DNA from: Pseudomonas parasichuanensis
GTDB lineage: Bacteria; Pseudomonadota; Gammaproteobacteria; Pseudomonadales; Pseudomonadaceae
Assembly: GCF_021601385.1 (NCBI RefSeq)
Contig: NZ_BQHO01000023.1
Coordinates: 39,258 to 103,257 of the forward strand
Length of the DNA stretch: 64,000 bases
Direction: 5' to 3'
Shown: piece by piece, positions 7,168 to 15,487 of the stretch
How the letters are laid out: every line of letters starts with the position of its first letter
Numbering within the stretch: the stretch's first letter is position 1
Notes under the pieces: model-generated
What the model was told of the DNA's origin: nothing
What the model saw: the letters and a program-made list of their open reading frames with translations, nothing else
Databases searched by the model: none
Translations under genes and position numbers: made by a program

Positions 7168-8528
7168 GTTCGCTGCGCCAACGCACCCTGTGGCGGGTGA
7201 TGCTGCTGTTGCTGCTCGGAACCGGCCTGCTGGCGCTCTATAACTACCACGACAGTCGCCATGAAATTAACGAGGTGTACGACGCGCATCTGGCCCAGAA
7301 CGCTCGCTTGCTGCAGGGCGTCATGAGCCTGCCGGTGCAAAGTGGCTCGCGTGAAGCGATGTACCAGGCATTCAACGAGGCGTTGGCCCAGGCCGGTCAC
7401 CATCGGCCAGGCCACCCGTACGAGAGCAAACTGGCATTCCAGGTGTGGGGGGAGGGTGGCGTACTGCTGGTGCATACCCCAAGTGCACCCAGTCTTGACG
7501 TGCCTGCGGCCAAGCCGGGGTTCTCCGATTTCGAGAGTGGCGACAAGCGATGGCGTGGCTTCGTGTTGCCGGTGCCGGAGAAGCACTGGGTTATCTGGGT
7601 GGGGGAGCGCGACGATGTACGCCTGGACCTGATCGACCGCATCGTGCGCCATACCCTGTTCCCGTTCCTGCTAGGCGGCCTGGCCCTGGCATTGCTGGTC
7701 TGGGCGGCGATTGGCTGGGGCTTGCGTCCGCTGCAGAGCATGGCCGCCGTGATCCGCGCACGTCACGCCGACTCCCTGGAGCCCTTGCGCCTGGTGCCGC
7801 TGCCCTCGGAACTGGAGCCCATGCAGGCGGCCATCAATCGCCTGCTGGCGCAGATCGGCGAACTGTTGCGGCGCGAACATCGGTTTATTGCCGACGCTGC
7901 CCATGAAATGCGCACGCCCCTGGCGGTATTGCGCCTGCACGCACAGAATGCCCTGCAAGCGGGCAGCGAGGCCGAACGGCAGAAGGCATTGGGCTTTCTG
8001 ATCGGCGGGGTCGATCGGCTGACCCGGGTGGTGAGCCAGTTGCTGACACTGGCCCGTGTCGAACCTAGGCTGGGGCAGCGTGCTACTGCCCAGGTCGACC
8101 TGGCCGAGGTGGTCACCGATACCCTGGCCGAACTGACACCCTGGATACTGGACCATGGCCAGGAGCCTTCGCTGGACATTGGCGACGGTGATCATCATCT
8201 GGCCATTGATGCCAGTGCGCTGACGATTGCGCTGCAGAACCTGGTTTCCAATGCGGTAGTGCATTCGCCCCCCGGGGGGCGCATCACAGTGCTGCTCAGG
8301 CGTCTGGACAATCGTTTCGAACTGATTGTCGAGGATGAGGGCCCGGGTATCGACGAGGCTGATATCCCGCGCGTTTTCGAACGTTTCTATAGCCGCAACA
8401 GCCCCGATGGCGCGGGCCTTGGGTTGTCCATCGTCGCCACCATCATCGAGCGTCTGGGTGGGCAGGTGCGCCTGCAGAACAGGCCCCATGGAGGGTTGGC
8501 TGCCACTTTGTCGTTGCCGATTGCCTGA
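7164..8528 (+). CDS. Sensor histidine kinase (QseC/PmrB-like)
   Basis: 454 residues. A transmembrane helix at about 10-28, a periplasmic sensor of about 130 residues, a second helix at about 164-185, then HAMP, a HisKA domain with H247 in FIADAAHEMRTPL, and an ATPase domain with N box LQNLVSNAVVHSP, G1 DEGPGI and G2 GAGLGLSIV. It forms the two-component pair with the preceding gene and closes the operon. The periplasmic sensor may detect the operon's product, its envelope effect, or the exported TPR protein. Confidence 0.93.
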   Translation: MSSLRQRTLWRVMLLLLLGTGLLALYNYHDSRHEINEVYDAHLAQNARLLQGVMSLPVQSGSREAMYQAFNEALAQAGHHRPGHPYESKLAFQVWGEGGVLLVHTPSAPSLDVPAAKPGFSDFESGDKRWRGFVLPVPEKHWVIWVGERDDVRLDLIDRIVRHTLFPFLLGGLALALLVWAAIGWGLRPLQSMAAVIRARHADSLEPLRLVPLPSELEPMQAAINRLLAQIGELLRREHRFIADAAHEMRTPLAVLRLHAQNALQAGSEAERQKALGFLIGGVDRLTRVVSQLLTLARVEPRLGQRATAQVDLAEVVTDTLAELTPWILDHGQEPSLDIGDGDHHLAIDASALTIALQNLVSNAVVHSPPGGRITVLLRRLDNRFELIVEDEGPGIDEADIPRVFERFYSRNSPDGAGLGLSIVATIIERLGGQVRLQNRPHGGLAATLSLPIA

Positions 8529-8608
8529 GCCAGTCAGTAACTGGAGTAGCCGTTTAGTGGCGGCACTTCCATGTTGCGGGCATCGCCTCGTGAACACCGA
8601 GCGTTGGG

Positions 8609-9523
8609 CTACATGTTTTCATCGCTGCCAAAGAACATCTGAATCCGCGACCGCAGCCACCGCTCCGCCGGGTCATTGTCCTGCGCACCCCGCCAGGCCA
8701 TGTGCAACTCGAAACTGCGCACGTCCAGTGGCAGGTCCTCTGCCCGCAACCCGCCCGCAGCGGTCAACGCATCCGCGGTGTAGTCCGGTACCGTGGCGAC
8801 GATATCGGTCCCCGCCAGCAAACTCCCCAACCCGTTGAACTGCGGCACCGCCAGCACCACATGGCGCTTGCGGCCGATTTCGTCCAGCGCTTCATCAATG
8901 AACCCAGACAAGTCACCGGCAAACGACACCAACGCATGGGGCCGGGCGCAGAAATCGTCGAGGCTGATGCTGCCGGGCATGCTGTCGGCGCGCAGCAACT
9001 TGGGCATGCTGCGGCGCAGCACCTTGCGCTTGGCGTTGGCAGGCAGGTCGCTGGTGTAGCTCACGCCCACCGAGATTTCGCCGGAGGCCAGCAGCGTCGG
9101 CATGAGCAGGTAATTGACCCGGCGTACCACCAGCACGATACCGGGGGCCTCGGCGCGGATGCGCTTGAGCAGCTGCGGCAGCAGGGCGAACTCGGCGTCG
9201 TCGGACAGGCCGATGCGGAACACCGCGTTGCTGGTGGCCGGGTCGAACTCGGCGGCGCGGCTGACGGCGGTGGAGATCGAGTCCAGCGCCGGGGAGAGCA
9301 GGGCGAAGATCTCGTGGGCGCGGGCCGATGGCTCCATGCTGCGGCCGGTGCGCACGAACAGCGGGTCGTCGAACAGGCTGCGCAGGCGCGACAGGGCGGC
9401 GCTGATGGCCGGCTGGCCGAGGAACAGCTTTTCGGCGGCGCGGGTCACGCTGCGTTCGTGCATCAGGGTTTCGAACACGATCAGCAGGTTGAGGTCTACG
9501 CGACGCAAGTCGTTACGATTCAT
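8609..9523 (-). CDS. mexT: LysR-type regulator MexT
   Basis: 304 residues from the ATG at 9523. A longer reading to 9571 adds 16 residues that do not fit the family. MNRNDLRRVDLNLLIVFETL and the following helix-turn-helix match P. aeruginosa MexT nearly residue for residue as recalled, and so does the remainder (RRVNYLLMPTLLASGEISVG, LVSFAGDLSGFIDE, PQFNGLGSLLAGTDI). MexT is the redox-responsive activator of mexS and the mexEF-oprN efflux operon. Here mexS is divergent, as in P. aeruginosa, but no efflux genes follow; the convergent neighbour is the sensor kinase at 7164. Confidence 0.93.
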   Translation of the reverse strand: MNRNDLRRVDLNLLIVFETLMHERSVTRAAEKLFLGQPAISAALSRLRSLFDDPLFVRTGRSMEPSARAHEIFALLSPALDSISTAVSRAAEFDPATSNAVFRIGLSDDAEFALLPQLLKRIRAEAPGIVLVVRRVNYLLMPTLLASGEISVGVSYTSDLPANAKRKVLRRSMPKLLRADSMPGSISLDDFCARPHALVSFAGDLSGFIDEALDEIGRKRHVVLAVPQFNGLGSLLAGTDIVATVPDYTADALTAAGGLRAEDLPLDVRSFELHMAWRGAQDNDPAERWLRSRIQMFFGSDENM

Positions 9524-9628
9524 TCGATGCGGCTCGCCAGTCAGTGGGGCAGGGGTGAATCTTACGGCCAAAGGCTGTTACCCTGCACCGATTTGTGGGA
9601 GCCAATGCGCAGATTTGCCTGGGGCCCA

Positions 9629-9652
9629 ATCAATGACAGGCATGTCGACTAT
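9629..9652. promoter_or_regulatory. Candidate MexT binding site
   Basis: The published MexT box is ATCA-N5-GTCGAT-N4-ACYAT. The mexT-mexS gap has ATCA at 9629-9632, AGGCAT at the position of the middle hexamer (last two bases matching) and ACTAT at 9648-9652, all at the right spacing. The outer half-sites are exact and the centre is diverged. It lies 80 bp before mexS and 106 bp before mexT. Confidence 0.5.
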
Positions 9653-9731
9653 TAACGGCCACTGATGGCCCAAAGCGCAAAGCCCGGATAAAGTCCGTGG
9701 TAATACGAGATTCACACAGGCGAGGTATGCG

Positions 9732-10754
9732 ATGTCCCGCATGATCCGTTTCCACAAGTTCGGCCAGGCCGATGTGCTCTGTTGCGAGGAGCAGGCCGAT
9801 CCGTCCCCGGCCGCAGGCGAAGTGCAGGTGCGCGTCGAGGCGATCGGCATCAGCTGGTACGACGTGCTCTGGCGGCAGAACCTGGCACCGTCCCAGGCGC
9901 GGCTGCCGGCTGGCATCGGCCACGAGATGGCCGGTGTGGTGATGGCGGTTGGCGAAGGGGTGGACGATATTGCGGTGGGCGACCGGGTCGCCAGCTTCCC
10001 GGCCACCAGCCCCAATGATCACCCTGTCTATGGCGATGTGATCGTGCTGCCGCGCAGCGCCATCACCCGTTACCCCGACGTGCTGACCCCGATCGAGGCC
10101 AGCGTGCACTACACGCCGCTGTTGATCGCTTATTTCGCCTACGTCGACCTGGCCCGGGCCAAGGCCGGCCAGACCGCGTTGGTCACCGATGCCAGCCACT
10201 GCGCTGGGCCGGCGTTCGTGCAACTGGGCAAGGCCCTGGGGCTCAAGGTGTTCGCCGCCACCAAGGAGCCGGAGCAGCGTGAATACCTGCTCAGCCTGGG
10301 TGCGGACAAGGTGATCGTCACCGAAGAGCAGGACCTGGTCCTGCAGGTCGGCAAGTACACCCATGGCCGCGGCGTGGACATGGTCCTCGACGGCATGGGC
10401 GGGCCGCAGATGTCGCTGCTCGGCGACGTACTTGCACCGCGCGGCAGCCTGGTGCTGTATGGCCTGCAGGGTGGCAACCAGACGCCGTTCCCGGCTTGCG
10501 CGGCGTTCCAGAAGAACATCCAGTTCCATGTGCACTGCATCGGCAACTTCACCGGCAAGCCTGAGCTGGGCATTGCCCAGGACCAGGTCGCCCTGCAGCG
10601 TGCGTTGCGTGACATCAACCAGTTCACCGCCGACCAGCTGCTGACACCGCAGATCATCAAGGTGTATCCGTTCGACCAGGTGGTCGCGGCCCATCGCCAT
10701 ATGGACGAGTGCCCCTGTGGAGGGCGTGTGGTGTTGGACATGGCGGTGAACTGA
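9732..10754 (+). CDS. mexS: Zinc-type alcohol dehydrogenase/quinone oxidoreductase-like protein MexS
   Basis: 340 residues of the medium-chain dehydrogenase/quinone oxidoreductase family. The N-terminus MSRMIRFHKFGQADVL, WYDVLWRQNLAPSQA, SFPATSPNDHPVYGDV and LGADKVIVTEEQDLVLQVG follow P. aeruginosa MexS. The classical catalytic zinc cysteines are absent, as in quinone oxidoreductases. MexS loss in P. aeruginosa activates MexT and so the MexEF-OprN pump, probably through accumulation of a reactive metabolite. It is divergent from mexT across a candidate MexT site, so MexT probably induces it. Confidence 0.9.
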   Translation: MSRMIRFHKFGQADVLCCEEQADPSPAAGEVQVRVEAIGISWYDVLWRQNLAPSQARLPAGIGHEMAGVVMAVGEGVDDIAVGDRVASFPATSPNDHPVYGDVIVLPRSAITRYPDVLTPIEASVHYTPLLIAYFAYVDLARAKAGQTALVTDASHCAGPAFVQLGKALGLKVFAATKEPEQREYLLSLGADKVIVTEEQDLVLQVGKYTHGRGVDMVLDGMGGPQMSLLGDVLAPRGSLVLYGLQGGNQTPFPACAAFQKNIQFHVHCIGNFTGKPELGIAQDQVALQRALRDINQFTADQLLTPQIIKVYPFDQVVAAHRHMDECPCGGRVVLDMAVN

Positions 10755-10778
10755 TCGCCAGCGACTGTTGCCATCATT

Positions 10779-10810
10779 AAAAAGCCCGAGCATTGTCTCG
10801 GGCTTTTTTT
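10779..10810 (+). terminator. Rho-independent terminator after mexS
   Basis: AAAGCCCGAG (10781-10790) pairs with CTCGGGCTTT (10797-10806) around a 6-base loop and runs into seven T residues in all. A classic intrinsic terminator 25 bp beyond the mexS stop. Confidence 0.9.
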
Positions 10811-11139
10811 CGGATGCGTCCTACAGGAATTTAAGATTTTTCGTTCATATAACAGATAATTCTGCACGTTAACCAGATGCAACTTTAATCAGGTGCTCTT
10901 TGTGGCGGCTATTCATGGTTTTTATGTTTCGGTCTGTCACCTTGTTGGCGGAAAACCGTAGATTTTGCGCCGCAGAGCCCGGTAGCTGCGGGGTGTGGCT
11001 TGGCCTGTGACAATGACGGGGATATTACCGTCCCGTTATCTTTCGTTGTTTTAGGAAATTTCCTTCAAAGTCGGGGTTATATTCATCTGCCAAACTCTGC
11101 TTTTCGATCTGAATTCGATCAGGAAAGTGGAGTGATCAC
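10811..11139. other. Intergenic region before the orphan gene at 11140
   Basis: About 330 bp, clearly more AT-rich than its surroundings. It contains the inverted pair ACGGG/CCCGT (around 11016-11036). No gene or known operator was recognised; it probably carries the promoter of the next gene. Confidence 0.4.
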
Positions 11140-12549
11140 ATGAACAATACCCATGACCAGGCCATGCACTTTGTTTATCAACAAGTGTTGCAACGTATCT
11201 TCGAGCATCTGAACCAGGCGCAGCGCGCTTCGATTCAGCTGTTGATGCAGCGATTGTTGGTGATTGGGGGTGGCCATACACAGATCGCTGGCCTGCGTCT
11301 GGTGCTGTTGCACGGGGGCGACCAGCGCAGCGCCCATATACTGGCCTACCTGCGCGCGGCGCAATTGAGCATCGCCATTCGCCATCACGCGACCTTTCGC
11401 CTGCGTGTAGTCGTTGCCAGGTTGCCCGGGTTGGACCGCGCGACGCTGGCCAGCCATGAGCGCTGCTTCAGTGCCTTGTTCCTCCATGACGACCCGCGGG
11501 TCGAGCTGCTGCTAAGTGACGGCCAGCGCCTGGCGCCTTTTGTTGCCAGCGAATTCAATGGAGTCGGGCAGTTAGGCGAGGCCGGCAAGACCTGGCTGCT
11601 GTACGGTCATCTGTGTAGTGGGCAGCCCGATGCTTTGCTCGGCGGCCAGTCCTACCTGGGGCTGGCAGAGGGGTTGAGCCAGACACTGGCCGATGCGGAC
11701 CTTGAAGGTGGCGTCGATGCCCTGGTCACGGTGGTGCCGGCCAGGCAGCGCCGTCGCCTGTTGGGCTGGGCCCGGCGCTGCCTGGGCATGGCCCGCGATG
11801 CTGCGCCACCGGTCTTGCCGCAGTGTGCACGTGCGCTGGCGCAGCAACTGGCACAACTGCGCTACAGGCTGGCCGACCCTGTGCAGCCCGGCGAAGCGGC
11901 ACCGCTATCCCAGGCTGCGCGCCCCCTGCGTGTGGTCGCGGTTGACGACCTGCTGCAGCTGGACGATGGCGCTTCGCTCGAACGCATGCTGGGCCGCCGG
12001 GAGGTGCTGGCGTGTCAGCTGCAGGGGCCGGCGGGGCTGTTTGATCCGCTGGCGCTGGCGCATCTGCACGGGCTGCGTGGGCAGTATGTAAGCCTGCTTG
12101 GCTATCGCGAGGGCGTACAAGGTTTGTTGCACAGGCTCGGTCAGAGCCAGATGGCCTGGACAGAGGAATACGCCTCGCAGGCCCAGGCCAGTTTCGCCCA
12201 GGCCTATGGGGTGACCGAAGAGCAACTGGTCTGCCTGCTGCTCACGCCGTTCGAGGCGCGGGGGCGCAACCTTGAGCGTTATGTACAGCGTTGTCACCCC
12301 CGCATGCGGGTGGCGTTGCCGTACCTGCACCGAGCACTGCAGGGGCGCCCTTGCCCGGCTGCGGTAAGCCAGTGGCTGGTGGATGTCAGCGGGTTGGAGT
12401 TGGCGCAGCTGCGGGCGCTGTACGCCGGTACGTTGCCACCGCAGGTTTACCTGCAGGCGCAGGTGTTGGCGCGGCGTGACCTGTGGCTGCGGATGCTGCC
12501 GCGCCCGATAGAAGAGGTGGCTTACCCGCAGCGCCACCGCCGAGGATGA
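11140..12549 (+). CDS. Uncharacterised 469-residue protein
   Basis: Starts MNNTHDQAMHFVYQQ with a good ribosome site (GTGGAG, 8 bp upstream). The protein is leucine- and arginine-rich, largely helical, with no signal peptide or membrane helices. An N-terminal part of about 170 residues contains LLVIGGGHTQIAGLRLVLLHGG, and the C-terminal half has ALAHLHGLRGQYVSLLGYREG and a FAQAYGVTEEQLVCLLL segment. I do not recognise a family. It stands alone, converging on the FetAB genes. The AT-rich upstream region and lack of relatives that I recognise suggest a lineage-restricted gene. Confidence 0.75.
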   Translation: MNNTHDQAMHFVYQQVLQRIFEHLNQAQRASIQLLMQRLLVIGGGHTQIAGLRLVLLHGGDQRSAHILAYLRAAQLSIAIRHHATFRLRVVVARLPGLDRATLASHERCFSALFLHDDPRVELLLSDGQRLAPFVASEFNGVGQLGEAGKTWLLYGHLCSGQPDALLGGQSYLGLAEGLSQTLADADLEGGVDALVTVVPARQRRRLLGWARRCLGMARDAAPPVLPQCARALAQQLAQLRYRLADPVQPGEAAPLSQAARPLRVVAVDDLLQLDDGASLERMLGRREVLACQLQGPAGLFDPLALAHLHGLRGQYVSLLGYREGVQGLLHRLGQSQMAWTEEYASQAQASFAQAYGVTEEQLVCLLLTPFEARGRNLERYVQRCHPRMRVALPYLHRALQGRPCPAAVSQWLVDVSGLELAQLRALYAGTLPPQVYLQAQVLARRDLWLRMLPRPIEEVAYPQRHRRG

Positions 12550-12558
12550 CGCCGATGT

Positions 12559-13353
12559 TCATGGCCTGGGCAAGAGTTTGTGCGGCATGAATTGGTGAGC
12601 CGTCGAGAACAGCCGATTGAAGGTCAGTAGCACCGCGCATACGGTCCCCAACGCTGATGCCGCGGCGATCAGGAACATGATCACGATCTGGTAGCGCACG
12701 GCCTCCGCAGGGCTTTGCCCGGCGAGGATCTGGCCGGTCATCATGCCCGGGAGGCTGACGATGCCAACCACGGTCATCTGGTTCAGGGTGGGCATCATGC
12801 CGGCCTTTACCGCTTGGGCGGCGGCGGCCCGTGCGGCCTCCCAGCGGGTGCCGCCCAGGGCCAGGATCATCTCGACCACGGCGCGGTTGGTACTGAGCTC
12901 ACGGGTCATGCGGTCAATGCCCAGGGACACCGCTGTCAGGGTGTTGCCGAGGATCATGCCGAGGATCGGAATGGCGTACTGGGGCTCGTACCAGGGGCGG
13001 ATCCGCAGCACCACGAACAGGCCGACGGCCGTGACCAGCCAGGAGCTCAGCCAGACGGACACGACGCTGTCGGTGAGCAGGCCCTGATGGCGGTGCCCGC
13101 CACGCCCTGCGGCCGCATGCCCTGCCACCAGGGTCATGGCCAGCACCAAGGGCAGCACCACATACCATTGGGCAAAGCGGAACACCCAGCCCAGCACGTA
13201 GCCAATGGCCAGCAGCTGCACCACGGTGCGCACGGCAGCCAGAAGCAATTGACGCTCCAACTGCAGCTTCAACAGCAGCGACAGCACGCCGTTGATCAGT
13301 ATCAGCGTCGAGGCGATGGCCAGGTCGGCATAGGACAGGCTCTGGTAGTTCAT
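12559..13353 (-). CDS. fetB: ABC transporter permease, FetB/YbbM (UPF0014) family
   Basis: 264 residues with about seven hydrophobic segments. The conserved UPF0014 motifs are present: LQLERQLLLAAVRTVVQLL, PILGMILGNTLTAVSLG, LALGGTRWEAAR, MTVVGIVSLPGMMTGQILAG and QIVIMFLIAAASALG. E. coli FetAB exports iron and protects against peroxide when iron is in excess. The gene overlaps the ATPase gene by ATGA, and together they form a complete two-component ABC system. Confidence 0.9.
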   Translation of the reverse strand: MNYQSLSYADLAIASTLILINGVLSLLLKLQLERQLLLAAVRTVVQLLAIGYVLGWVFRFAQWYVVLPLVLAMTLVAGHAAAGRGGHRHQGLLTDSVVSVWLSSWLVTAVGLFVVLRIRPWYEPQYAIPILGMILGNTLTAVSLGIDRMTRELSTNRAVVEMILALGGTRWEAARAAAAQAVKAGMMPTLNQMTVVGIVSLPGMMTGQILAGQSPAEAVRYQIVIMFLIAAASALGTVCAVLLTFNRLFSTAHQFMPHKLLPRP

Positions 13354-14075
13354 GTGCGGTACCCGGCAAGCAGGGTGCCTTGTTGCATCGTCAGCTGGCG
13401 GCTACTCATCCTTTGTGCCTGCGCGTGATCGTGTGAAACCCAGATGTAGGCGCGGGCCTGGCTCTGGGCATTGAACCAGTTCATCACCAACGCCTCCACG
13501 GCGGCTGCCGAGTGCGGGTCGAGAGCGGACGTGGGCTCATCGAACAGGATGACCTGCGGTTGCATCAGCAGCACGCGAATCAAGGCAACGATTTGCGCTT
13601 CTCCGCCTGACAGTTCAATGGCCGGTTTGTCGATGAAGCCTTGCGGCTTGCCGGCCAGGCTCAAAAGCTCATTCGCCGCTTCAAGGTCGAAGGTGCGCGG
13701 GCGCAGGGCTTTCAAGTTAAACGGCAACTGCAGGTTATCCCTGACGCTACCGTCTACGAGCGCCGCACGTTGGCCCAGGTAGCACACGCATGAGCGGTAG
13801 CGCGTCATGGTTTGGGCCGTGACGGGGCTGCCCCTCCAGATGATTTCACCGCTGCTGGGCGCGTCGAGCAGCGCCAGCAAACGCAGGAATACACTTTTGC
13901 CGGCGCCGGAGTTGCCGCTGAGCGCCACGCGCTCACCGGCGAACAGGCTGAAGTCGGCAGGTGCAAGCAAGGCCGCCTGCCCAGTGGCATTCGTTCGCCC
14001 CAGTTGCCTGGCTTCGACCAGCGCCGGCGTGTGCTCGGAGGGGGAAGGGCGTGATGACACAGGGCGTTCTCGCAC
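13350..14075 (-). CDS. fetA: ABC transporter ATP-binding protein, FetA/YbbL family
   Basis: 241 residues. Walker A GNSGAGKS (about 54-61), Q loop in CYLGQRAAL, signature LSGGEAQ, Walker B VILFDEPTSALD and an H-loop histidine in VSHDHAQ are all present. The listed start is a GTG with no clear ribosome site; translation may begin somewhat later, before the conserved part at about residue 18. It is the partner of the FetB-like permease, predicted to energise export of iron or another metal. Confidence 0.88.
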   Translation of the reverse strand: MRERPVSSRPSPSEHTPALVEARQLGRTNATGQAALLAPADFSLFAGERVALSGNSGAGKSVFLRLLALLDAPSSGEIIWRGSPVTAQTMTRYRSCVCYLGQRAALVDGSVRDNLQLPFNLKALRPRTFDLEAANELLSLAGKPQGFIDKPAIELSGGEAQIVALIRVLLMQPQVILFDEPTSALDPHSAAAVEALVMNWFNAQSQARAYIWVSHDHAQAQRMSSRQLTMQQGTLLAGYRT

Positions 14076-14204
14076 GAGTTGGGTGTGCGAGGCAGTGTGT
14101 CAGAGCCCGCCATCGACAACCAGCGCCGGTACTCAGGCCCACCTAAGTTTTCATCCGTAAGGTCCCTCCCTGAAATCACAACCGGATCCGAGGAGGGAGC
14201 CGCG

Positions 14205-14969
14205 ATGAACGCACCGAGCTCAGGTTGGCTCAACAAAGTCCCGGAAGTGACGCTGTCCTTCTGGATCATCAAGATCATGTCCACCACCGTTGGCGAAACC
14301 TTCGCCGACTTTCTCGCCGTCGATGTCGGCTGGGGGCTGGGCATTACCAGTGTGGTGATGGCCCTGCTGTTGACCGCCGCGCTGGCCCTGCAACTGCGCA
14401 AGCGTGAGTACGAGCCCTGGATCTACTGGCTGAGCGTGGTGCTGGTGAGCATCCTCGGCACCCAGATCACCGACATCCTGACCGATGTACTGGACGTCAG
14501 CCTCTACACCAGCACGGCGGTGTTCTCGCTGTTGCTGGTGTGCAACTTCGCGGTTTGGTACGCAATGGAGCGCAACCTTTCCATTCGCGAGATCGTCACC
14601 CCGCGCCGCGAGTTGTTCTACTGGACAACGGTGCTGTGCACCTTCGCCCTGGGCACGGCCGGTGGTGACCTGGCCACCGAGGCCCTGGGCCTTGGCTTCG
14701 GTATCGGCACGCTGATTTTCGGTGCCTTGATCGGCGTATGCCTGCTGGCCTGGCGCATGGGGGCCAACACCGTGCTGGTGTTCTGGATCACCTACATCCT
14801 GACCCGTCCGCTGGGCGCATCCTTGGGCGACCTGTTGACCCAGTCCCGCGAATACGGCGGCCTCGGCATGGGCGCCACCTGGACCAGTGCGATGTTCCTC
14901 TGCGTGATTTTCATCCTGGTCGGCGTTGCCCAGCTCGGCGCCATCCAGTCCAAACGACTTGCTCCCTAG
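14205..14969 (+). CDS. DUF347 (COG4705) integral membrane protein
   Basis: 254 residues and about eight transmembrane helices. AGGAGGGAG precedes the ATG, which sets the start. The N-terminal LNKVPEVTLSFWIIKIMSTT with VGETFADFL and the internal repeat RELFYWTTVLCTFALGTAGGD are hallmarks of this conserved but poorly characterised family, in which the unit is repeated. It is divergent from fetA and lies 15 bp before a small exported protein, and a two-component system follows. The grouping suggests an envelope stress or ion-handling unit; the function is unknown. Confidence 0.85.
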   Translation: MNAPSSGWLNKVPEVTLSFWIIKIMSTTVGETFADFLAVDVGWGLGITSVVMALLLTAALALQLRKREYEPWIYWLSVVLVSILGTQITDILTDVLDVSLYTSTAVFSLLLVCNFAVWYAMERNLSIREIVTPRRELFYWTTVLCTFALGTAGGDLATEALGLGFGIGTLIFGALIGVCLLAWRMGANTVLVFWITYILTRPLGASLGDLLTQSREYGGLGMGATWTSAMFLCVIFILVGVAQLGAIQSKRLAP

Positions 14970-14984
14970 AAACGAGGTATTCCC

Positions 14985-15407
14985 ATGATCTGCAAACGCA
15001 TGCTGTCCACCACCCTGGCCATCGCCTGCCTGGCCACGGTACTGGGTGCCACCCAGGGCTGCTCCAAGGCCGATGATCCGCAACAGGCCAGCGCCGGGGT
15101 ACATGCGCCCAGCAAGTTGGGCGACCTGAGCGTGTTCCGTGGCATCGCCCAGGATGTCGCAGCCAAGGTCGACGCCCAGGACCTGCCCGGCGCCAAGGCG
15201 CGGATCAAGGACCTGGAGAAAGCCTGGGACGATGCCGAGGCCGGTATCAAGCCCCGCGCCGCCAGTGACTGGCACTTGCTGGACAAGGCCATCGACCGCT
15301 CGCTCGACGCCTTGCGTGCCGGCCAACCGGCCCAGGCCGACTGCAAGGCCGCGATGCAAGACCTGTTGAAAACCTTCGACAGCCTGCAGGGGCCGCGACA
15401 GGGCTGA
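14985..15407 (+). CDS. Small exported helical protein (possible lipoprotein)
   Basis: 140 residues with a signal peptide (MICKRMLSTTLAIACLATVL). Cleavage may occur after LGA, or at the cysteine of TQGC as an imperfect lipobox. The mature part is helical with AAKVDAQDLPGAKARIKDLE and a conserved-looking ASDWHLLDKAIDRSLDALR segment. It is encoded between the DUF347 protein and a two-component pair, so it may be a periplasmic accessory of that sensor. No family name is assigned. Confidence 0.75.
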   Translation: MICKRMLSTTLAIACLATVLGATQGCSKADDPQQASAGVHAPSKLGDLSVFRGIAQDVAAKVDAQDLPGAKARIKDLEKAWDDAEAGIKPRAASDWHLLDKAIDRSLDALRAGQPAQADCKAAMQDLLKTFDSLQGPRQG

Positions 15408-15487
15408 TCCAGTGGGGGAGCGCCAGGCTTCCGGTTCGCCACCGGGACGGCTATCGTTCCCTCACTCGCCTCACCTAGGGAATCGCG

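Noticed and set aside
8530-8544. Terminator after the sensor kinase at 8528
   Set aside because: A CCAGT/ACTGG hairpin is present but short and without a T-run.
14985-15407. Confident lipoprotein call
   Set aside because: The lipobox TQGC lacks the usual hydrophobic -3 residue, so ordinary signal cleavage is as likely.
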